The notes beneath the pieces were generated by a model that was not told the origin of the DNA, made no database searches, and saw only the letters and a program-made list of their open reading frames with translations. Both the position numbers and the translations under genes were made by a program. DNA of 64,000 bases from the NCBI GenBank assembly GCA_963535465.1, contig CAUSWF010000002.1:97538-161537 (forward strand). The letters run 5' to 3'. Positions 51,415 through 62,000 of this stretch are shown here, one piece after another (within the stretch, counting starts at the first letter, position 1; every line of letters starts with the position of its first letter). The stretch is from CAUSWF01 sp963535465 (GTDB lineage Bacteria; Bacillota_I; Bacilli_A; RF39; UBA660).

Positions 51415-52000
51415 TTTAGTAATTATTGATATGCAAAATGATTTTATGGATGATGGTAAATTACCAGTAAAAGGTGCATATCATGCTAAGAATGTTATAG
51501 AACAATATATAAAAGATCATTATGATGAAATTGGTTGGTCTATAATTTCTAAAGATATACATCCTAAAAATCATTGTTCTTTTAAAGAATATGGGGGTTT
51601 ATATCCAAAACATTGTGTAAGATATACTAAGGGTGCTAATTTATCTTTTGATATGGATTTGTTATATGATATTCCACAATTTTGGGTATTAAAAGGAACG
51701 GATGTAACGACTGATGAATTATCAGCTTTTAAAGATTGTTTTAATTATTCTAAAAATTATATAATTTTATCAAAAAATGCTGATGTTTTATTTTTAAGTA
51801 AACATGATGAGTATGTAGTATGCGGTGTTGCTGGAGATATTTGTGTATTAGAAACTCTAAAAGATATGATTAAATATATCCCATCTGAAAATATTACAGT
51901 ATTATGGAATGGAATTGCTTCCTTAGATAACGGACAAAAATTACTTAAATTTTGTAAGGATAATAATATTAATATAAATTACTATGGAGACAGTATCTAG
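51398..52000 (+). CDS. nicotinamidase-like hydrolase
   Basis: 200 aa cysteine hydrolase of the isochorismatase fold. Catalytic triad visible: D11 (IDMQNDF), K99 (LKGTD) and C149 (GVAGDICV); metal ligands fit D53-x-H55 (KDIHPKNH). Closest by pattern to nicotinamidase PncA, which converts nicotinamide to nicotinate for NAD salvage. It could refill NAD drained by host NADase defences; this role is inference. Ends at TAG. Confidence 0.82.
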   Translation: MKNLVNLVIIDMQNDFMDDGKLPVKGAYHAKNVIEQYIKDHYDEIGWSIISKDIHPKNHCSFKEYGGLYPKHCVRYTKGANLSFDMDLLYDIPQFWVLKGTDVTTDELSAFKDCFNYSKNYIILSKNADVLFLSKHDEYVVCGVAGDICVLETLKDMIKYIPSENITVLWNGIASLDNGQKLLKFCKDNNININYYGDSI

Positions 52001-52202
52001 AACATCAATAAGAGATGATTTAAATAAATACGACTACCTTAAAAATTCCAAAGAACTTAATTGTATTGAAGTAACAGAATGGTTTAATAAAGAAGGAATT
52101 GATATAAGTATAGAATGCAAAAATGGATCTAAATTATTTTCATTAACTTACGGAGAATTAGATGCCATTAATTATTTAGCTCAAACTTTACGATTTAAGT
52201 AA
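51984..52202 (+). CDS. unknown small protein, 72 aa
   Basis: Starts inside the nicotinamidase end (17-base overlap). Soluble, acidic. Unknown. Confidence 0.5.
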   Translation: METVSRTSIRDDLNKYDYLKNSKELNCIEVTEWFNKEGIDISIECKNGSKLFSLTYGELDAINYLAQTLRFK

Positions 52203-52467
52203 ATGGAAGTATTATTTATATCTATATTTATTTTTGCTATTATATTAGGAATATTTTCTATAATATTTATAAAAAAAAGAGTTTAGTATATATTTATACA
52301 TAATTTCTATAGTTTTACTTATTACATCTTTACTTTATGCTCCATTTGTTTCTTTTAAAAATAATATTCAAAAGCCGAATATTATAAATAAAGATAGTGT
52401 TATAGTTAAAGATTCCTTTCTTATTATTTATAATAATAATAAAATAAAAGCATTTAAAATTAATTAA
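52203..52467 (+). pseudogene. small membrane protein, frameshifted at an A8 tract
   Basis: ATG 52203 encodes a membrane helix and stops at TAG 52284-52286. One base forward at the A8 tract (52271-52278) gives a frame continuing through LLITSLLYAPF and DSVIVKDSFLIIYN to TAA 52465-52467. The joined protein matches its paralogue at 50,367 in size and tail. Phase variation, an indel or a sequencing error are all possible. Confidence 0.5.
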
Positions 52468-52468
52468 A

Positions 52469-52690
52469 ATGAAATATAGAATTGTAGTAGATCAATTATA
52501 TAATGGTAAAAAATTATATTATCCACAATATAAAAAATATTTTAAATGGAAATATTGGTATGAAATGGATGCACATAATTTTTGGAATGAATATGCTATT
52601 CAATTTTTTGATGAAGCATCAGCTAGAACATTTATTGAAAAGAAAATTGGAAATAAAATTAAAAACACTGTATATATAAATTATGAGTAA
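52469..52690 (+). CDS. unknown basic aromatic protein, 73 aa
   Basis: Lys/Tyr/Trp-rich (KKYFKWKYWYEMDAHNFW). Soluble. Unknown. Overlaps the next gene by eight bases. Confidence 0.5.
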   Translation: MKYRIVVDQLYNGKKLYYPQYKKYFKWKYWYEMDAHNFWNEYAIQFFDEASARTFIEKKIGNKIKNTVYINYE

Positions 52691-53000
52691 ATATATTAAA
52701 AAACCAGTAGTTATTGAAGCTTATAAATATAGAAAAGGTACAAATGAATTGAACATTTTAGCTTTTATTAAATGTGGAGATTATAATAATTTAGATTGCT
52801 TACCAAAAAGTTATTTAGGTACACATAAAAATTCTATCTTTACACCTATACAAATTAATACTCTAGAAGGAGTAATGACTGTATCTGACGGAGATTATGT
52901 CATTAAAGGAATTAATGGAGAATATTATCCTTGTAAACCTGATATATTTGAAAAAACTTATGAAAAATTAGATAATGAAATTACCGAGAAAAAGATTTAA
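52683..53000 (+). CDS. phage protein with PGDYIIKG-type motif, 105 aa
   Basis: Starts SKYIKKPVVIEAYKYRKG and ends DGDYVIKGINGEYYPCKPDI-F, the hallmark of a widespread small phage family of unknown role. Overlaps the next gene. Confidence 0.6.
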   Translation: MSKYIKKPVVIEAYKYRKGTNELNILAFIKCGDYNNLDCLPKSYLGTHKNSIFTPIQINTLEGVMTVSDGDYVIKGINGEYYPCKPDIFEKTYEKLDNEITEKKI

Positions 53001-53163
53001 TCCTGATCCATGTCATTGGACTAAATGTAAAGGTAATAAATGGAAACAAAAAATACAATACGAAACAGAAGAAGAGGCTGAATTAAAAATTCATCCCTTA
53101 CAAGGTATGCATGCATATCTTTGTCCTATATGTAATAAATGGCATTTAGGACATAAAAATTAA
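52975..53163 (+). CDS. zinc-finger-like protein, 62 aa
   Basis: A basic start (KLPRKRFNPDP), then a possible zinc site from C13/C18 and C54/C57 (HAYLCPICNKWHLG). It is the last early gene and ends just before the bidirectional terminator. Confidence 0.55.
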   Translation: MKLPRKRFNPDPCHWTKCKGNKWKQKIQYETEEEAELKIHPLQGMHAYLCPICNKWHLGHKN

Positions 53164-53174
53164 ATAAAATAAAT

Positions 53175-53220
53175 AGGGGAGCATAGGTCAAAAGACTTAT
53201 GTTCCCCTTATTTTTTTTTA
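53175..53220. terminator. bidirectional terminator between early and late blocks
   Basis: AGGGGA (53175-53180) pairs with TCCCCT (53203-53208), extended by a partly paired inner stem around AAAA; T-rich tracts follow on both strands (ATTTTTTTTT on plus, ATTTATTTTATTT on minus). It stops plus-strand early and minus-strand late transcription at the convergence point, which is also the boundary of the two decoding regimes. Confidence 0.8.
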
Positions 53221-56200
53221 ATTATTATCTTTAAGAGAATGTATATTATTTAATGCTGGTTTAAAATCTTTAGTAACACTAAATGTATTTACTACTCCTC
53301 CCCAAAAGTTTTTATCTCCAAAAGCTACATTAGACCAGTTAGCTACTTGATTTTTAACTGATTCAAAAGCAAAAGGAGTAATTTGTCCTAAAGGAGTACC
53401 AATAGAATCCCAAAAAGCAAAATCACTAGCAGAATTACTAAGCATTTTAGCACTTAAATTAATTGCAGAAGCCATCATACCATCAGAAATACTTCCAGAA
53501 TCATTAGCTTTTTTAGTTAGTTTTTTACCTTGCTATGCCATTAATCCTCCAAATAAAGTTCCTACAATAAGTACTACTAGTATATCATATAATATCTATC
53601 TAAGATTAGCACGATACATTCTTAGTAAATCTGGATCTATATCAGTTTTAAATTTAGCGTTATCATCAAATATAACTTGCAATGTTTCTGCTATTCCAAA
53701 TTTCTAATTACCGTGAGTTACATCATGAGCTATGGAACTGAGTGTAACAAATATACCTTCTTGCCACTAGCCTTTCCAGACTAAGAAAGGAGCAAGTTTT
53801 TCAGAATCATTTTTTAATTCAGATTCTTTAACTGGAGGTAAATCTGTTCTAATTACACCTTCCTATATTTGATAATACATTTTATCACCTTGTTCATCTG
53901 TAGCTTGTTGCCAAGATCCTTGAACTTTTACGCCACCAGATTGCATATATTGATTTTTCTTACCTGACCAATAAGTTCTCATTTGCATCATAAGACTTCC
54001 TAAAAAAGTATAATGTATTAAAGCTTTACGTTCATGTGTGTAGTAACCATAAGCAACATCTGTAATATTTTTCATAGATTCTATTTCTTGAGAAGAATAA
54101 GGGACTGGTAATGGTTCTATTTTATCAGTATTAAATCTAAAAGGCTAACCATTAGATAAAGTAAATCCTTCATTTATTAACTATTTACCTATAGCATAAT
54201 ATAAAGCTAATTGTTTAGGATTTTTCTTACCATTAGCAATATCTGAAAAACGTTTATCTTTTTTAAAGTTATAAACTAATTTTCCATCAATTACATCATA
54301 AGCATCCCATGTACCATCTGCAATCATTTTAGCTATAATTATAGACATACGCCCATAGTAATCAGGTCTAGAAGTAAATTTATAAGCAAAGTTTTGTATA
54401 TTAGCAAGTAATCCTTGAGTAGATTGAATACGTTCTATGTAAGTATTCATATCCATATCATTTACTCCATATAACTCATTTAATAATTGAACTTTAGTAG
54501 GAGTGTCTGAATAATGTGTTAAATCAGCGTAGACGATTTTAATAGCTTTTAACATATTCTTTGCTGTAAAAGCGTGTGTGCCGTCTGGTTTTCTTATTAC
54601 TAAAGATATATCTTGCCAAAAATGCTATATAAACTAGTAAAGCTACCTAACAGAAAAACCTAAAGTTATAAAAGATGCAGCTTTTTTAACAGTTTTAGCT
54701 AATTCTTTAGTTTGTAGCTCATTCATAGTTTTATCTATAGGCATATTATGTACTACTGCTTTTAAGTAATCATTAGCATATTGTACATCATTTTTTAAAT
54801 TAGTATTATTGTTTTCTTCTTGAACTCTTAAATGTACTAAAGTTGCTTTAATTGTTGGTAGTATTTTATCCATCTATTTTTTATTTATATAAGCAAACTC
54901 GTGTTTTAATAATAAAGTTTCAAGATTCATTTCAAAATAATCTTTACCATGATAATCTAAAGCATCCTATCTCTATTGATTTGTTTTCTAAAACATATTA
55001 TTCATTTCAAATAAATTTGTTCCTTCAGCCAAATTTTGGGCATCTTTTGGATCAAAAATACCTTCCATATATGCTCTAGCTTCCTCTACTAATTTAGTTG
55101 GACGAATTAATAATCCTAATTTTCTTTTTAAGAAGTTTGTCATACCTCTAGCAGCTACTTCTGAACTAGAAGATGCTTTAGTTAAAGGTAATTCATAATA
55201 TCTTTTATCTCCAGTAATTCTCATATCCTCTATTTCAGCAGCAGACATATCAGCATAACGTCTTTCATTTATTTTCTTTAAAAAGAACCTCATAAATTTC
55301 TTATCTGCCTAAGTAAGATCTGCAGATTCTATAGGATCATCTGGATTTTTTAAAACTAAATCATTTTCATATTTAGTGTTAAGCATATGTTTAAATAAAT
55401 TAGTTTCATTTTGTATATTAGAATGCCAATTTTTAGATTCTTTTAATTCTGTTATTTCTTTTCTAATATCTGGAAGCTAGTTAGCCATTTCCTAACGAAT
55501 TGCCTAATAACCCTAAGCTACTAATTTAGTAAGAATATTAAGAGTATCTGACTTTAAGTTTCCTGGATTATCAATATAAGAACCATTCCATCCTTCGGTA
55601 AATGCTTTAATATTTCTATTTTCTAAGTACTTATCATTATCAGATACTTGTTGTCTTAAATGTAAACCACTTAATTCAGCTATAGCCATTAAACATTTAT
55701 TATATAATCGTGCTTCCTTACTAATATTACTACTATTAACATTTATTAAAGTTTTATTTTTCTATAATATTAAATTAGCAATTTTAGTAAGAGCTTCTAT
55801 TTTTTCTTCGTTAGATCTTGCTGACTCTAATCCTGTTTTTAAACTTTTTATATCACCTTTACCATAAAACCTATCTTCTGACTATAGAACTGTTTCAAGA
55901 TCATCGCTAAATAAATCTACCTAATCAGAAAACTATACTTTTCCATTTAAAATGTAGTCTTCCTCATTCTCGGCAACACTTGTATATTTAGCAAGTTTTT
56001 TATAGCAATATAATAATTCCTCATTTTTTGCTGACATAGCATCACCTGTATAAGGATTTGTAATCTGTATATGACCTACTTTAGCTGCACCATCTTGAAA
56101 TTTTGCTGCTAGCTTGTTGATTACAAACATACACTCCATTAGCTTTATATTGCCTGTATAAGCTTGTAACATATAAGACTAAGAATTGTGCGCTTCGACT

Positions 56201-58026
56201 ATATTAGATTCAAATCCATAAGTTAAATTAGATCTATCTTTAACGTATTTACCATTTGTATCTTTATAATTATGTAAATATGTTAAATTTTGTGATGTAA
56301 CCTATATGAAATCAATCTAATTGGTAAGTTTATTTCGTAAAATTACTATACCAAAAGCAAGAGCTGCTGGTTCTTTTTCTACAGTCCAATTTGGATTACA
56401 GTATTTCTAAGCATATTGTAAAAACCAGTTTATATCAGAATTAGCTTTAGGTTTTTTAGTTACTAAATTACCTAACTATTCAGTAATATCAGTAGTATTA
56501 TTATCCTAACCCCATTTAAGAGCAGTATATAAAATAGAAGCTCTATCTTCTGTATTTCTTTCCATATCAGCATAAGCTTCTTTTACTTTTTTGAACATTT
56601 CTTCTTCTGTATCAGCTATAAATTTCTAATAACCTCCTTTAAAAGAATATTCATATTTACCATTATCCTACTTTTTAAAAGCACCTTCCTTTTTAAGTTT
56701 ATCTCGTAACTATTCGTCTGCATTACTTTGATACTAAGAAAATCCTGGGAAGTTTTCTTCCATTCTTTTCTTTGTAGATTTAATTATATCATCAGTAGGA
56801 GCTGATATTATTTTAGTTTTAGGCATATAATCTTCCATATGTTTCTGTATACTTGCCTAAGTTTTTATCTATGGTGCTAAATCTCTAAATAAATCATTCT
56901 CATCATACTAAATTCCTCCATAATTAAATTTAGCTTCTTTAGGATTTATTAAAGCCTCATCCTTATTAGTTAATTTAAAATCTTTAAATTGTACAGGAAT
57001 AATTCCGATTTTAGCTCCCTCTGTATTTATACCAGCACGTTGTAACATTCTTGCATAAGTAGCCTATTGGTATGTAAAAGCTAATTTTTTAGCAGATGAA
57101 TAATCTACAAACTATTTAGGTGATGTTTTATAGTCGAATATATGAGTAGTACCTTTAGAATCGATTACAGCTATATCAATATTACCAATTAGTGTATTAA
57201 TTCCTTCGGATAACTCTACAGATAAAGGACCTTTAACATTTAATTCAGGAAAAAAATCTAAAGTATCTTCATTTTCTCCTAATGATGAAGCTATACTTGT
57301 TTTTAATTTTCTAGCTAAATCTATAGATTGTTTAATAATATCTAGATTTATATAATTAAAATCAAGTCCTGTTTCTTTTTTATTTAATATTTCTATTAAA
57401 TCTTCATCAGTTTTAGTAAAATTGTAATTACCATTAGAATCTTTAGAAAAGAATACTTCCATTACTTTGTGGAAAGCTGTACCCATTTTTGCTTGCTATT
57501 CCCATTTATTAGTAATAATTTCTCTCCATTTTTCTGCTTCTTCTTTAGTAAGATACCTAGCTTTATTTATATCTCCATCAAAAATTAAATCAATTTCTTC
57601 TTTTGTAAAGACTCCAATTTTTTTATCAGGATTATATATAACATGTACGTCTCTATTAAGAGACGAATCTGTCCATGTATTTATTTTTTCTTTCCAATAA
57701 TTTTCTTCTTTAAATATAGGAAATAAATAATTTCCTTTACTGTCTGTTATAGTTGAGAGAAATCTAGTAACACCTATATATGGTCTAGATCTTTCTCCTA
57801 CTTCTTCTCCATCTAAGTAAACTTTTTTATACTGAAATGCCTCTTTTAAAGCTATAGTAGCTTTATTCATTTCATCTACTTTATCAACTGTATGTAACTA
57901 TAATGCAGATTTACTGAACACTATATCTCCAAACTTATCTTCAAACTTTCTTTTCTAAAGTAAATAATCATCTAATTCTACTTCAGATTCGAATGTATGT
58001 CCTTTATATATATATTTACAATTCAT
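53218..58026 (-). CDS. giant late protein with PD-(D/E)XK-type domain, TAG-recoded
   Basis: Reading TAG as sense gives one frame of 1,602 residues from ATG 58026-58024 (in an ATGA overlap with the previous gene) to TAA 53220-53218. I found no in-frame TAA or TGA and 41 in-frame TAG. A PD-(D/E)XK-like site lies near the N-terminus: D284 (GNIDIAVID) and D298-Y-K300 (IFDYKTS). The remainder is long, helical and charged, with a probable membrane segment at about 1480-1500 before a short tail. Size, position and TAG density match the giant capsid-associated or ejected proteins next to the virion RNA polymerase in crAss-like phages. CAG is nearly absent while CAA is used, consistent with TAG standing for Gln. 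Confidence 0.8.
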
Positions 58027-59081
58027 AAACAACTTTCTTTTAATTCTTTAGACTACATTAATTTAGATTTAGTATTAGCTAATATTCTATGTATTCTGTC
58101 TACAGACATTGTTGAATTAGTACGAACGTTTAATAAAGGAGATTCTACTAAATCAGCTATATCTTTTATTGATTTATCATAAGTATCTCCTAAGCAATCA
58201 ACAGAATATTTACCATTTAAAGCAGAATCTAATATTCTATTCATATGATAACCTATTTCATAAGTTATATTAGGATCATTTTCAAATGATTTACCTCCTC
58301 TAGAAAGATACTTAGCCATTTCTGTTATATAAACTTCTTCTGCTATATCAGATCTAGTTCTATTAGGATATAATTTGCTAATTTGAGCGTATGAAGAAAA
58401 ACTCTCTGCTTTTTGAACTGTACTAAGATATAATTCTGGGTTTGTATAACGCATACTTCCAAATACTAAATGTAATAGTTCATGTATAGGAGTATCTAAT
58501 GTAGCATTATCTGTATTTATATAAATATTTCCATTATATATAAATCCTTTTGCTGAATAAGAATCTGTTATTTTATTTAACTCTTCATCATTTTTTATTT
58601 CTTCATTATTAGTTAAATATATACCAACTCCATATAAATTAGATAATCTTGTTATCATATCTAAATAAAAAGTATCACTATTATTAGTTTGATAATCATA
58701 TTCATTTTTAAAATTAGATTTCTAATTTAAATATTTTATAGGTCTATGTTTAATATCTATTATAGAAGTTTCTCCTAATTCTAATCCAGATATTTCTAAA
58801 TCTCTATATTCTTTATTTAAAGCTATTATAGCATCATTTAAAGAATGAGTAGATGTTATATCTAATAATTTATTTGTATTTATTGAATTGCCTTTCATTT
58901 TTAATAATTCATTTCTTACATAAGGTTCTGAATTAGCTTGGGGTATTTCATCTAAATAAGGGTATCTATCGTGATTGGTAATAAAATCTCTTACTATTGG
59001 GTCTAATACAGTTTCGTGAATACCTGAAACTTTTTTAAGTCTCAAATATTCACTACTGTTTTTATTAATACAACTTAACAT
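58023..59081 (-). CDS. metallopeptidase-like late protein, TAG-recoded
   Basis: 352 residues from ATG 59081-59079 to TGA 58025-58023, with two in-frame TAG (58,724-58,722 and 58,055-58,053). HELLH at residues 200-204 (DTPIHELLHLVF) is an HExxH zinc site, with further acidic residues downstream as a possible third ligand. It overlaps the giant genes on both sides by seven and four bases, so the three are translationally coupled. It may process the ejected giant proteins or act in the virion; not shown. Confidence 0.65.
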
Positions 59082-62000
59082 TTATTTAAATCAGCTTCTA
59101 TAAACTTAGTAATGTTTGTTAAATTTAAATCAGGTGTAAAAATCTTTTTACCTGTAATTTTATCTTTTTCAATCTTGAATTGTAAGTTAATCTTAAATTC
59201 TCGATTTTCAAAATTAATTTCTCCTGATTTAGTTCTACCATTATTATAAGATATAGATGAGATATGTCCATTATAATGCTTTATAGTAACTTTAAATTCA
59301 CTATCTCGCATTTTAATTGTTGTATATAAAGACTATTCTTCGTAATTGATGCCTATATGATCTGCATCTTTCTCTGTAGAAATACCTATAGGTATATATG
59401 TTTCGCCTTTATAGTTACGTTTTGTAACCTATGGAGCTGCATCAGCACGATCAGCAGCTTCTTCTGCTTCAGCTCTACTTTGTTTTTCCCATAAAGTATA
59501 ATCAAAAGTATCACCAGTACTTAGCCAAACTAATTTAGCAGTATTTCCCCATATTGAACCTACAGGTATAACGAAAGAAGTAACATAACTAATATCTGTA
59601 TTTTCTTTAGTTATATCCTATGTTTGGTCAAACTCAGCTTCAAATTTATAAAAGTCAGAAATTAATCCATAGTCTATAGAATCTGCAAATATACTAGTTA
59701 AAGCTTTTTCTCCAGGCTAATTATAATTAGTAATTAAATTATATATAAAGAATAAATCTTGAAGTCTAAATACTTGTTTATCTAATGTTCTATAGAATCC
59801 AAAACTATCAGAATTAAGCTAATTAAAAGCCATTTTATATTCCTAGAATGTATTAGTTTCTTCTTCACTACGTGGACTCATATTAATAGGTAAAGTATAA
59901 GCAATCATAGTATTATGATTTACAGTATTTGTAAATACATTAGGAACTAAATTCTAAATAAACTTATTATTTTTTAATGCATAGTTTACTTGAAGTTGTT
60001 TATTTACTCTTTTGCCATTGTATCCTTTCTTAAGATTTGGAATTAAAATACGCTCAAACCATTTCTTAAACTAAGCTTTACCTTCAGGAGAGCCTAATAA
60101 TTTAATATATCCAGGACCTTTAACTTTTTCATCGCTTATTGACTTACGTTCTTCAGTACTTAAATATATAGATAAGGGCTAATCTTTATTAACTCCAAAT
60201 CTAGGAGAAGTTAACCAGTCTGTAGCAATATAATCATTAACCATTCTATTTAAACCTTTTACCATATTAGCTTTACCTTTGACAGAAGTTATACTAAGGT
60301 TCTATGACATTACTTCTGACCAATATTTTAATGCTCTATATTTAGAAGATATTTCTGTAAGTTTAGCATCTAGTATCCAAGCACCTTTTATATACTATAG
60401 ATAATGTTCTGAATTAAATAATAAATCAAATAAATTTAATGTATGTTTAACTTCTTCATATTGTTGTATACAATTTTCAGGATTTTGTATAAAATCATCA
60501 ATAGTTAATTTATCCCAAGCTTTTTGTTTATAATCGAAACTATCTCTTGGTATATTAATACCATTCATTCTTCTATTTAATTCTTTGTCAATTTTACCTT
60601 GCCTAGTATTAACCAAATCAAACTTCTACAAGTAAGCTATCTGTTTATCCATACTAGTTTCTAATCCCTAGTTTACATGTAACAATTGTCCTAATACTTT
60701 AAATTCTTCAGCACCAGCACTTAAATTTTTAAAACTTTCATATAAATCAGAATCATTACTAATCACTTCATGCTGTTTTAATTTAAAGTCTTCAATAATA
60801 TCAAGTAGCTACTGAACATAAGGATTATCTTTATTTTCTAATCTTATTTCGTCTAAATCCTTAATTAGCTCCCAAAGCCCTACATTTAATTTTCCAATAA
60901 CTTCTCCGAAATCTTTAGTATTAAATCTATCACCGTGATTATATTTCTATTCTAATTTAGTTAAAATAATATTAAGAGCATCTCTTCGAGGCTATACTTT
61001 ATGAGAATCTTCGTTATCTCTTTGTTCTTCATTTAAGTCCTTAGCTACATAATTATTAATTTCTCTGACAGGTCCTATTTCAAAGTAATCAAATACATCT
61101 TCAATAGATTTACTTCCTATATTATCAAAGATATTACTATCCATCATAGATGCTATAATACGCATAGGTTTAGACATTAATATTTCAGCAATGTCTTTAA
61201 AATGCATACCTATAGAAGAACCATAAACATACATACCTAACATATTAGTACCACCATTAATTTTACCTAAAGATAATTCTTTAGCATTATCAGTAGCCTA
61301 AGATAGTAATGCAGATAAAGCAATCGCTGCATCTTCATCATTATCACAGCCTGCAATAATCTAATTCATATAATCCTAAGCTAAATTTTCATAATACTAC
61401 TATTGTTTAGGATCAGCAGTTTTATTCATATTTGAAATAGCTTCTTTTGCTTTTAGTTGTAAATCCTATATTTCTTTCTAAGTTAAAGGATCTTTAATAT
61501 CACTTCCAAACTAATGTATATTAGCAAACTAGTAATATATTTTACCTCTAATCTTAATACCTTTACCATTCTTTCCTAATACTAATCTCTATTTCTATTC
61601 TAATGTAGAATTAGGGTTATTAAGTACAGAATTTATATAGTTAGTAGCAGCAAAGAAAGATTTAAGACCTACAGCACAAATTCCTACGCCTTTCTTACCT
61701 ACTTGGTTGTTAACAATACCATGATTTACTGTAAGAGCATTTCTAGGACCAGCAGATCTAGATTCTTTAACAACAGGATTATTAGGATTATTAGCTATTT
61801 TTTTAACCATTTCTGTAGCGGCATCAATAGGTTTCTATGCTTCTACTTGATTTTCAGGAGATTCTATAATATCAAACATTTGAGTTAACATAAAATTCTT
61901 AGTAGCGTCATTTAATGCTGCACGTCCTTTATTATATATACTTTTATTATGTTTATTAATAGTTTTTCTAAATAATTCTTTTTCTTCAGAATCAACATCT

